Below, piece after piece: positions 1-5,920 of a stretch of DNA of 6,022 nt. This DNA comes from Rikenellaceae bacterium (GTDB lineage Bacteria > Bacteroidota > Bacteroidia > Bacteroidales > Rikenellaceae), in NCBI GenBank assembly GCA_020859745.1, contig JAJBVQ010000102.1, forward strand, positions 1 to 6,022, given 5' to 3'. Each line of letters begins with the position of its first letter. The first letter of the stretch is position 1. A program made the translations under genes and the position numbers. Under the pieces are notes generated by a model that saw only the letters and a program-made list of their open reading frames with translations, ran no database searches and was not told the DNA's origin.

Positions 1-130
1 GTATTATATTAATTGTGCGGGTGCGTCCCGCGTCGTGGCGGGGCTTTTCGGCGGTTTTTCGGAACAGTAGGCGAGGGGTGAAGAGCGGCGGGCCCGCGCA
101 AGCGGGGCCGCCGCGGCAGGGCGGGTACGG

Positions 131-174
131 TTTCCCGGCAAAGACAATGGTTTGCCATTGTCTTTGCCGGGAAA
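131..174. repeat. Perfect 20-bp inverted repeat with 4-nt loop
   Basis: The arm TTTCCCGGCAAAGACAATGG (131-150) is followed by the loop TTTG (151-154) and then by its exact reverse complement (155-174). Twenty matched pairs with no mismatch cannot be explained by composition alone. As RNA it would form a very stable hairpin on either strand. No T tract follows immediately on either side, so it is not a standard terminator. It resembles a REP- or MITE-like palindromic unit, but its class is unknown. Confidence 0.9.
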
Positions 175-182
175 TAAAGCGG

Positions 183-297
183 GGAGCGGGTAGCTGAATT
201 TCCATGCCAATGGCCGGCCCGCAGCCCCCGGCAGCGGAGGGCCGCAATGCGTCCCCCGCAGGCTGCGGGCAGAAATTCGTAAGGAGCGGGTAGCTGA
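183..297 (+). repeat. Direct repeat GGAGCGGGTAGCTGA, two copies exactly 100 nt apart
   Basis: The 15-nt sequence GGAGCGGGTAGCTGA occurs at 183-197 and again at 283-297. An 11-nt core GAGCGGGTAGC recurs at 805-815. Looser relatives (such as CGAGTAGCCGG near 393) are also present. Repetition of a 15-mer within 115 nt is well above chance and indicates a repeated intergenic unit. No target-site duplication or transposase is visible. Confidence 0.7.
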
Positions 298-302
298 CAC
301 GT

Positions 303-325
303 CTTGCGCGTTCCGCAAGGAACGC
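303..325 (+). repeat. Small hairpin with GCAA tetraloop and competing stem
   Basis: GCGTTCC (308-314), GCAA (315-318) and GGAACGC (319-325) form a perfect 7-bp stem closed by a GNRA-type loop. An alternative stem, CTTGCG (303-308) with CGCAAG (314-319), overlaps it and is mutually exclusive. No gene follows that it could regulate, so it may simply be part of the repeat family. Confidence 0.35.
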
Positions 326-568
326 CGGGCTTGCGGCGGTGATGGTTCTGAGGTTATGCAAACTCCGGCGAAAGCCCCAGCGGGGCCGCCCCCCCGAGTA
401 GCCGGATTCCTTGTCGATGGCGTCGCGGACCTGTTGAAGATTTGTGAGGGTTTTCGTTGCTTTAAGAGGCCGTTTGCGGGGGAGGGCGACGGGTCGGACT
501 CTCGGAGCCCGCAGGCCGGAGATGAGTGCCTGAGTCCTTTTGCGCAGCCGAGCGTGGAGTGAGGCTGC

Positions 569-638
569 TTTGCCCGCGGCTCTGAAGCATTGCAAACCCT
601 AATAAGACAGCCAACGGCTGCCCCCAGCCGCGGGCAAA
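569..638. repeat. Perfect 13-bp inverted repeat with nested hairpin
   Basis: TTTGCCCGCGGCT (569-581) and AGCCGCGGGCAAA (626-638) are exact reverse complements separated by 44 nt. Inside the loop, CAGCC (608-612) and GGCTG (616-620) form a second short hairpin. The right arm continues into a run of A, so read on the minus strand the structure begins with TTTTTGCCCG. There is no recognisable tRNA or known riboswitch core. Confidence 0.7.
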
Positions 639-730
639 AACCGACAGAGCAAATGGCTTGTCCCCTGCTGGCGACGGCTCGAACCCACAAAGAATGGGAT
701 GCGGAGGGCGAGTAGTGCGATTCGGCCGAG

Positions 731-795
731 TCAGTGCGCCGGTGCCAAAAGGTAGTTACGTCGTGGCCGAGTGCCCGAAGGTACCGGCGCACTGA
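731..795. repeat. 16-bp near-perfect inverted repeat with internal GGCCGAGT direct repeat
   Basis: TCAGTGCGCCGGTGCC (731-746) matches the reverse complement of GGTACCGGCGCACTGA (780-795) at 15 of 16 positions. The single difference (G744 opposite T782) is a G-U pair in plus-strand RNA. The octamer GGCCGAGT occurs at 724-731, beside the left arm, and again at 765-772 within the loop. This is a strong secondary-structure unit of unknown role. Confidence 0.7.
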
Positions 796-1000
796 ATTTT
801 CAGAGAGCGGGTAGCCGGGTTCCCGCGGCAAAGGCGGCCGCTGCGCGGCCACCCCCCGAAGCGCGCAGGCCGGACCCGAGTGAACGGAGTCGCTTGTTTG
901 CCTTGCGTAATTCTCTGAATCGCCGGCCGCGCCCAAGGGAGGCAGGGCACCGAACACGCCGGAGCGCGTGGCTGGCTTTCCGTGGCAACGGCAGCCTTGT

Positions 1001-1027
1001 CTCCCTGGCGCTATGCGCCACGGGGAG
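1001..1027. repeat. GC-rich hairpin downstream of the BRO-N gene
   Basis: CTCCC plus TGGCGC (1001-1011), the loop TAT (1012-1014), then GCGCCA (1015-1020), a 2-nt bulge and GGGAG (1023-1027) form an 11-bp stem. It lies about 76 nt past the minus-strand stop codon of the BRO-N gene. It could help end that transcript, but no U tract follows on the minus strand, so I do not call it an intrinsic terminator. Confidence 0.4.
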
Positions 1028-1102
1028 TGGGCGACCGGCCGAATAAGGCGAAGAGGACTCCAAAACTACTGAGTGAGCAGCCAAGCCTCCGCCGCCGGGG
1101 GA

Positions 1103-1948
1103 TTACTCCTCCTCTTCCTCGCGGCGGGCTTTGAGCCGCCGGATGCCCTTGGCATTGAGCCCCGTCACTACTTTGCGTCCGGTGCTGCGCTCCAGTTCCA
1201 GCCGCGCGGCGCGTGCCACCGATCCCCCCTTGTGGGCAACTTCCGTATGTTCGTCGAAGGTCTCCGGGTCCGTGGCCTCCGAGATGTCCTTGGCCGAAGC
1301 CTCCGCCAGCATGTTCAGGATCAGCTCCGTGTTGGTCATGTGGTCGCGCAGGTTCTCTTTCCGCAAGCCCTTGAGGGCTTTGTATTCCCGCACCGTGCGG
1401 TCGGACCACGCCTGGGTGATGATGTTCGTGAGCACCGCGAATTGCCGTCCCTCCTCAAGCCCGCACCGTTTCCACTCTTCGGTGAGCTCCTTGCGCACTT
1501 CGATCGACTTGAGCCGTTGGTTGATCCAGTTGTCGGAGTAGCCTAACTGCTTGTATTCCAGCATGGCGCGGTCGATGGTCAGCTCCGGGTCCTGCATCTC
1601 GTCGAGCCGCTCGGCGCCCACCTGCGCCAGCCAGAGCTTGAAAGGCTCGGCCTTGGGCGAGGGGATCGACTGGATCAGGCGGAAAAGCCCCTCGGTATCG
1701 GCGGCCAGGGTTTTCCGCTTTTTCCCGTCGGGGGCGAGCATCGCAACAGGGGTACAGATTGTACCCCACTTGGCGTTCAGCTCGGGGTCGCGGCTGCGCA
1801 TCTTCTTGATGTACTGTTTGGGGTCGGCGCTGTCGGTCAGCGCGCCGACCACGTCGACCACCGAGAAGTACCACTCCCGGCGCTGGTCGTCCCAGGCGGT
1901 GCGCACTTTGCGCTCTTCGAACAGCTGTATGGCGTCTTGTCGGGTCAT
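1103..1948 (-). CDS. BRO-N domain protein, phage antirepressor-like
   Basis: This 281-residue protein belongs to the BRO / phage antirepressor-like family common in Bacteroidota chromosomes and prophages. The BRO-N domain covers roughly residues 9-110: RTAWDDQRREWYFSVVDVV near the start, then QYIKKMRSRDPEL, WGTICTP, and GLFRLIQSIPSPKAEPFKLW. The second half carries the conserved LRKENLRDHMT and GGSVARAARLELE blocks and ends in a charged RREEEEE tail. BRO-N domains are generally DNA-binding, but the role of this chromosomal form is unknown. An upstream ATG at 2062 would add 38 residues. I chose the ATG at 1948 because family members start here and because a promoter (1969-2000) would initiate inside the longer frame. 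There is no Shine-Dalgarno sequence. The gene points away from the repeat array and may be a prophage relic or a regulator. Confidence 0.85.
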   Translation of the reverse strand: MTRQDAIQLFEERKVRTAWDDQRREWYFSVVDVVGALTDSADPKQYIKKMRSRDPELNAKWGTICTPVAMLAPDGKKRKTLAADTEGLFRLIQSIPSPKAEPFKLWLAQVGAERLDEMQDPELTIDRAMLEYKQLGYSDNWINQRLKSIEVRKELTEEWKRCGLEEGRQFAVLTNIITQAWSDRTVREYKALKGLRKENLRDHMTNTELILNMLAEASAKDISEATDPETFDEHTEVAHKGGSVARAARLELERSTGRKVVTGLNAKGIRRLKARREEEEE

Positions 1949-1968
1949 CCGGTCGGGTATTTCGCCGA

Positions 1969-2000
1969 TAAAGGTAATGGTTTCGGGAATAATGCGCAAA
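1969..2000 (-). promoter_or_regulatory. Putative Bacteroidota promoter of the BRO-N gene
   Basis: On the minus strand TTTG (2000-1997) is followed after 20 nt by TACCTTTA (1976-1969), matching the Bacteroidota -33 TTTG and -7 TAnnTTTG elements at a usual spacing. Transcription would start near 1960, just ahead of the ATG at 1948, and this supports the shorter protein. The leader would be very short. Confidence 0.5.
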
Positions 2001-2176
2001 CCGTGGCGGAGGGGCAGTATCCTCGTGATTAGTATCGTAAGTATAATATTAATCATATGCATCGTGGTTATCGTGCGTTTTATCGTTCCTGCGCGGTCTT
2101 GCGGCGAATGTCGGTAGATTCGTTTTTAATTTGTATCTTTAACAGCACGGACAAGAACAGCAAGGAGTTTCAGACG

Positions 2177-2205
2177 TTGTGATCCGTTTTCAATTTGTAT
2201 ATTTA
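2177..2205 (+). promoter_or_regulatory. Promoter embedded in CRISPR repeat 2
   Basis: TTG (2177-2179) and TATATTTA (2198-2205) are separated by 18 nt, the Bacteroidota -33/-7 layout. Transcription would begin near the repeat-spacer junction and yield a crRNA carrying spacer 2212-2240 and repeat 3. Neisseria II-C arrays are known to carry promoters in each repeat. Here the equivalent is inferred from the motif. Confidence 0.45.
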
Positions 2206-2241
2206 ACAGCGATAGCGGAAAAACATACCGCACGGAGCCTG

Positions 2242-2270
2242 TTGTGATTCGTTTTTATTTTGTACCTTTA
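2242..2270 (+). promoter_or_regulatory. Promoter embedded in CRISPR repeat 3
   Basis: TTG (2242-2244) is followed after 18 nt by TACCTTTA (2263-2270), the same layout as in repeat 2. It would transcribe spacer 2277-2306 and repeat 4, then run antisense into the cas9 3' end. In repeat 4 the -7 box has decayed to TTTCTTTT (2329-2336). Repeat 1 keeps TATCTTTA (2134-2141) but has lost the TTG. Confidence 0.45.
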
Positions 2271-2337
2271 GCAACTGTCGGCAACCGATTGTTAAGGCTG
2301 TCTGGGATTGTGCTCCGCTTTCATTTTGTTTCTTTTA

Positions 2338-5300
2338 TCAGGGCTGCACAGTTTCCGAGATTTGTCCCAGCAGGTCGATCCGCACTTTGACCGGGTCGAA
2401 GCTGCCGAAGCTGCTGACCCCGACCATCTCGATGTCTTTATCCGCGGTCGCTGCCGCGTGGTGCCTGAATTTGAGCTTGTAGCCCGTCTGTCCGATGGAT
2501 TGCAGCCGGTAGAGGTGCCTGCTGAGCAGGGCGTGGTCTTTCTGCCGGATGGCTGCGCGGACGACCTCGGAGTCCAAACCTAACAGAACCATCTCGTTTT
2601 GCTGCAGGCTGAACTCGTAAGCCCATTCCGCCGGCGGGAGTTTTCCGAGAAGGGCCGGTGTGTAGCGATCCGTATCGGCGCCCAGCACTTTGTTCCACAC
2701 CTGGTCCGGATTCCGGACAATCACCGGCAGTCCCATCCGTTTGCGCTCCACGGCCTGCCAGAAGGTGCAGATCCGGTATTGCCGCTTGCCGTCCGGCGAG
2801 CGGTAGAAGGCGATATGGTGGTTATTTCCCGGCTTGACGAATCCCAGCGGCAGACCCGTGTCGGGATCGTACCGCACGGCCTCGACGGCGGCGGCTGTGA
2901 GGCCGGTGTAGCAGCGCACGCTGCGCACGGTCTGTCCGTTCCACCGGAATGGCTCGCCCCTCCCGGCTCCGTCGGCCAGCCAGGCGCGCACGGCTTCGCG
3001 CAGGGCCGGATCGACGATCTTGCCGGTTTTGTCGAACGTGGGGCCGAGCGGGTAGCGGATCACGTAGGCCGGTTTGCCGGTCTTTGGATCGGGGATGCAG
3101 CCGTAGACGCTCTCTTCGCTGAGTGGCCCGCGCGGCACCAGCACGCGCTGGGCCACACGCCGTTCGCCCCGCGGCCCCGCTTTGCGAACGCCCGGCGTCG
3201 TCACCCGCTTGCCGGGTTTGACGGAAACGAGGATCGCGGCGGCTTTCTCCTGCACTTGGGCCGGGGTGAACGGCCGCTCGGAGGTGATGTAGCGTTCGAG
3301 CAGGTTCCCCCTGTTGTCGGTTTCCCGGCCCGCGGCGCCGCTGTTGGCGATTGCGGTCATCATCTCCCGCCGGGTTTTTTCGCGGCTCAGGGTGTTCAGC
3401 CGTTGGATATAGCCCTGGCGGGTGCAGGCGATGGCCAGAGCGTCGATCGCCTGGTGCCGGTGGTCGTCGCGCTTGCTCCACCCGACGATTCGTTCGGCGC
3501 GGCGGGTTTGCCTATCGCAGGTGTATTCGACCCACTCGGTAGCCCCCTCGATCCCGCGGTAGCGAGGCAGCTGGAGTTGCATCAACGCCTCCTCCCACCC
3601 CCACGTGCGCCGCAGGTAGGCGGTGACGCTGCCGCTGGTGGTCCGCACGTCGGTGCATACTTCCTGGAGCAGTTCCACGGCTTTGCGGGCGATGTACTGG
3701 CTTTGGCGGAGCTGCCGGTCGATAAAGTCGGTGGGAATCCTTTCGGCGGCCATCAGCAGTTTGTTCCGCTTGGTGCGGTCTTTGGCGCAGAGCAGGTCCA
3801 CGCGTTCCAGATAGGCCGCGAAATCGGCTTTAAAGGGGCCGTCTTTCATAAAGTCATAGGCGGTCCGGTTGTCTTTGAGGTGGTTGCACTCGTGGTGCGA
3901 GAGGATTTTGTTGCTCATCGAGTCATCGAAGAGCAGCGACTGCGGAATAATGTGATCTATATCTACCTGGTCGCTGCTCAGCGCCTCGCTCAGCCTGATA
4001 GTCTGATTGCAGTAAATGCACTTGTGGTCGATGGCGGCCAGCTCCTGGTGGAGTTTGTATTTCTGGATCGTGCGACGGGTGGCGCGCAGCCCGGGATGCT
4101 CTTTTGCGATGCGTTCGGCGATGCGTTTGTTTTCCCGTTCATTTGCATTCATCCGCCGCGCGGACCGCTCGCGCTCTTCCTGGCTCTGCTTGAGTTCGCG
4201 CGCCAGCTCGATCCGGATCTCGTCGGGGCGGCCATAGGTTTCCAGCAGGGCGTTGGTGAGATTGACCAGCTGGCCCAGCACTTTCTCGACCACGGGCTGC
4301 CGCAGGGCGTTCCTGGGCAGCAGGTCGAGCCGATCCTTAAGCGGCCGTTTCCGGCGTTCTTCCGTGGTCAGCGACCCGGAGTGGTTGTAGCCGGCCAGGG
4401 CCATGGCGTCGCTGTACCCGTAGCCGCGCCGCAGGTAGGGCAGGATCCGCCGCATCGCTTTGGCGGATTTGTTGCTGAATCCCTGGCGGGTGAAGTCGAT
4501 GGCGGCCAGCCGTTGGGCTGTGCCGGGATCGATGCCTCTGAATCTGGCGACCAGCACGGCGGCGCACTCGTCGATGTCGGCAATGGAGTAGATCGTGTGC
4601 CAGAGGCGGTAGAGCGGGGCCTGCTCGACCTCGGGCGAGATGCTCAGGGCGGGCTCTTCGCACAGCACTTCGCCGCTCTTGCGGTCGTACAGCAGGGCGG
4701 GGGAGCGGCTTTCCCCGCCGCGGGCCGGGGTTTCGGCCAGCGGAAAGTCGAGCAATCCGGCGGGCACCGGCTCTTCGCCGAAGCATTCGGCGATTTTCGA
4801 ATAGGTTTCATTCCCGACAAGCCCTTGTTTTTCGGTCTTCCGGTCGGCGTTCCAGCCGTCGTTCTTTCGCAGGCCGAGCAGGGTCTGGAGCTGTGTCCAG
4901 GTGATCTTCGGGGCGGTGCCGAGCCACACGGCGATTTTCTCTTTCTGTTCGGGGGTCAGCATATACGGTTGCCCGGATTTGTCGCTGATGCGGATGTTGT
5001 TGAGCTGCTCCCAGATACGGCACTCCTGGGCCAGGGGCGAGCTGCGGGGGGCTACTTTCGGCCCGCAGAGCCGCTCGTGCCCGCGTACGATCTGTTTGCG
5101 TCCTTCGAATTCGCAGACGGCGACCAGCCCTTTGCACGACTTGAGGGGACGCTGCCGGTAGATAATGTCGTCGCGCAGCCGCCGGATAAATTCTTCGGTT
5201 AAGATGTCGGGGTAGTGTGGCCGTTGGGCGGTCATAATGCGGTTGAACTCTTCTTTATAGGCTATCTGGGGATAAATAAGATCGCGGATGCGGAAATCCC

Positions 5301-5832
5301 TGTTTTGCGACAGCCGGCCGAAGAGGTATTGACCGACGGTGAGCCCCCGTTCGCGCAGCTCCTCGTAGCGCCTGTTGACGGTCTTTACATAATCGGTATC
5401 CTCTTTGGTATTCCCTTCGGCGCGGGCGGATTTGTAGCCGCGTTTCTGGTTCAGGTGGAGCAGCACGCGCCCCAGCTCGGGCAGTGTGACGCGCTCGGCG
5501 GCTGCGCGACTGCGCAACGACCACAGTTCAAGTTTGTCGAGCGGCGGGCAGGTCTGGTCGGGCATCAGGCCGCTGTTTTTCAGGGCGGTAATGAGGGTGG
5601 CGCGGCGCATCTGGTAGCGGTCGTAGCCTTTGCGCCGGTTCCGCCGCCGGGTACGTTGGGCGTTCTTGCTGATGGCGTTGCCGCTGCTGAATTCGTTGCG
5701 TTCGTCCGCGCTCATCGGAATCGTCCGGCTGCCCATATGGCGGATCTCGACGGGGGTGCCGTTATCGTCGGTCAGGATCGCGGCACTGCCGACGGAGGCG
5801 ATACCGAGGTCGAAGCCCCAGATGGTTTTCAT
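2338..5832 (-). CDS. cas9: Type II-C CRISPR RNA-guided endonuclease Cas9
   Basis: This 1164-residue Cas9 would use a crRNA-tracrRNA duplex to bind and cut DNA. RuvC-I is at residues 4-20 (FDLGIASVG, D8). An Arg-rich bridge helix follows at about 55-80 (RTRRRNRRKG), then the REC lobe to about 500. RuvC-II is EIRIELAREL with E542. The HNH domain (about 595-665) has a CIYC knuckle (C605, C608), DIDHIIPQS with D626 and H627, and ECNHLKDNRT with N650, all intact. RuvC-III is DDHRHQAIDALAIA with D797, but Q794 replaces the usual second His. S16 replaces the Trp of SVGW. The C-terminus has NNHHIAFY, LQQNEMVLLG and a final KVRIDLLGQI, as in other Bacteroidota II-C proteins, so the protein is complete. 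The ATG at 5832 is the only near start; an in-frame stop lies 27 nt upstream and there is no Shine-Dalgarno sequence. No cas1 or cas2 follows; repeats abut the stop codon. Confidence 0.97.
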   Translation of the reverse strand: MKTIWGFDLGIASVGSAAILTDDNGTPVEIRHMGSRTIPMSADERNEFSSGNAISKNAQRTRRRNRRKGYDRYQMRRATLITALKNSGLMPDQTCPPLDKLELWSLRSRAAAERVTLPELGRVLLHLNQKRGYKSARAEGNTKEDTDYVKTVNRRYEELRERGLTVGQYLFGRLSQNRDFRIRDLIYPQIAYKEEFNRIMTAQRPHYPDILTEEFIRRLRDDIIYRQRPLKSCKGLVAVCEFEGRKQIVRGHERLCGPKVAPRSSPLAQECRIWEQLNNIRISDKSGQPYMLTPEQKEKIAVWLGTAPKITWTQLQTLLGLRKNDGWNADRKTEKQGLVGNETYSKIAECFGEEPVPAGLLDFPLAETPARGGESRSPALLYDRKSGEVLCEEPALSISPEVEQAPLYRLWHTIYSIADIDECAAVLVARFRGIDPGTAQRLAAIDFTRQGFSNKSAKAMRRILPYLRRGYGYSDAMALAGYNHSGSLTTEERRKRPLKDRLDLLPRNALRQPVVEKVLGQLVNLTNALLETYGRPDEIRIELARELKQSQEERERSARRMNANERENKRIAERIAKEHPGLRATRRTIQKYKLHQELAAIDHKCIYCNQTIRLSEALSSDQVDIDHIIPQSLLFDDSMSNKILSHHECNHLKDNRTAYDFMKDGPFKADFAAYLERVDLLCAKDRTKRNKLLMAAERIPTDFIDRQLRQSQYIARKAVELLQEVCTDVRTTSGSVTAYLRRTWGWEEALMQLQLPRYRGIEGATEWVEYTCDRQTRRAERIVGWSKRDDHRHQAIDALAIACTRQGYIQRLNTLSREKTRREMMTAIANSGAAGRETDNRGNLLERYITSERPFTPAQVQEKAAAILVSVKPGKRVTTPGVRKAGPRGERRVAQRVLVPRGPLSEESVYGCIPDPKTGKPAYVIRYPLGPTFDKTGKIVDPALREAVRAWLADGAGRGEPFRWNGQTVRSVRCYTGLTAAAVEAVRYDPDTGLPLGFVKPGNNHHIAFYRSPDGKRQYRICTFWQAVERKRMGLPVIVRNPDQVWNKVLGADTDRYTPALLGKLPPAEWAYEFSLQQNEMVLLGLDSEVVRAAIRQKDHALLSRHLYRLQSIGQTGYKLKFRHHAAATADKDIEMVGVSSFGSFDPVKVRIDLLGQISETVQP

Positions 5833-5845
5833 GATGGCAATGTGT

Positions 5846-5861
5846 TTTAAGATGTCTTAAA
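5846..5861. promoter_or_regulatory. Small palindrome overlapping the cas9 -7 box
   Basis: TTTAAGA (5846-5852) and TCTTAAA (5855-5861) are perfect inverted arms around a 2-nt centre. The right arm overlaps the putative cas9 -7 element (5858-5865), and the rest covers the start site and leader. The position fits an operator for a dimeric repressor. With an AT-rich 7-bp arm, chance is also possible. Confidence 0.35.
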
Positions 5862-5886
5862 GATAACACAAAAAATATTTCCGCAA
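5858..5886 (-). promoter_or_regulatory. Putative Bacteroidota promoter of cas9
   Basis: On the minus strand TTG (5886-5884) is followed after 18 nt by TATCTTTA (5865-5858), a 7/8 match to the Bacteroidota -7 consensus TAnnTTTG. It lies 26 nt ahead of the ATG, giving a short leader. Spacing and boxes are the same as in the promoters embedded in the CRISPR repeats, so cas9 and the crRNAs may share sigma-factor use. Confidence 0.5.
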
Positions 5887-5920
5887 CTATTTTAATTTCA
5901 CTGATTATTCTTTTTCTTTG

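Larger units (their letters stand above)
121..833 (+). repeat. Two diverged copies of a GCGGGTA...TTCCCG...GGCAAAG module
   Basis: At 121-143 GCGGGTA is followed by a short GC-rich stretch, TTTCCCG and GGCAAAG. At 807-833 GCGGGTA is followed by GCCGG, GTTCCCG and CGGCAAAG. The order of the blocks is the same and the copies differ by small insertions. The first copy supplies the left arm of the 20-bp inverted repeat, while the second has no matching right arm, which suggests related repeat units in different states of decay. Confidence 0.45.
1..1102. other. GC-rich, repeat-filled intergenic region with no convincing gene
   Basis: About 1.1 kb downstream of the BRO-N gene holds no reading frame that resembles a known protein. 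Instead it carries many inverted repeats (131-174, 255-269, 308-325, 569-638, 731-795, 1001-1027) and a recurring GAGCGGGTAGC motif (183-297 and 805-815). The longest open frame (minus, GTG at 957 to TAA at 4, 317 codons) gives a protein rich in Arg, Pro, Ser and Ala with no domain and no hydrophobic core pattern, so I do not call it a gene. The segment looks like an accumulation of dispersed intergenic repeats. Whether it is multicopy in the genome cannot be seen from here. Confidence 0.6.
2112..2342 (+). CRISPR. Diverged four-repeat type II-C mini-array
   Basis: Four related units start at about 2112, 2176, 2241 and 2307, spaced 64, 65 and 66 nt. This fits 36-nt repeats with 28-30-nt spacers (2148-2175, 2212-2240, 2277-2306), normal for type II. 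The best-kept units begin GTTGTGATCCGTTTTC (2176), GTTGTGATTCGTTTTT (2241) and ATTGTGCTCCGCTTTC (2307). Compared with the reverse complement of the tracrRNA anti-repeat over 25 positions, they match at about 16, 22, 20 and 23 positions in order, and several mismatches are G-U pairs. No two repeats are identical, so the array looks old and without recent spacer gain. The first has lost its 5' end. The last overlaps the cas9 stop codon. Orientation follows from the tracrRNA: crRNAs are read on the plus strand, convergent with cas9. Confidence 0.75.

Noticed and set aside
670..710. Possible tRNA fragment: GGGTTCGAGCC on the minus strand resembles a T arm
   Set aside because: The 5-bp T stem does not pair, and there is no acceptor stem, anticodon arm or CCA end in register.
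1073..1546. Plus-strand open frames opposite the BRO-N gene
   Set aside because: They overlap conserved BRO-family sequence on the minus strand and encode unrecognisable low-complexity products.
1949..2062. N-terminal extension of the BRO-N protein from the ATG at 2062
   Set aside because: The 38 extra residues do not resemble the family start, and the best promoter (1969-2000) lies inside this stretch, so transcription would begin after the upstream ATG.
2112..2342. Repeats of about 47 nt, as in some Bacteroides II-C arrays
   Set aside because: Unit spacing of 64-66 nt would leave spacers of under 20 nt, and similarity among units ends after about 36 nt. A 36-nt repeat with 28-30-nt spacers fits better.
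2599..5202. 867-codon plus-strand open frame antisense to cas9
   Set aside because: It lies opposite Cas9, whose motifs prove the minus-strand frame. High GC at third codon positions leaves the opposite frame free of stops. The translation shows no domain.
5215..5860. Plus-strand open frames opposite the cas9 5' end (5215-5850, 5630-5860)
   Set aside because: They are antisense to the RuvC-I, bridge helix and early REC coding region and show no protein features of their own.
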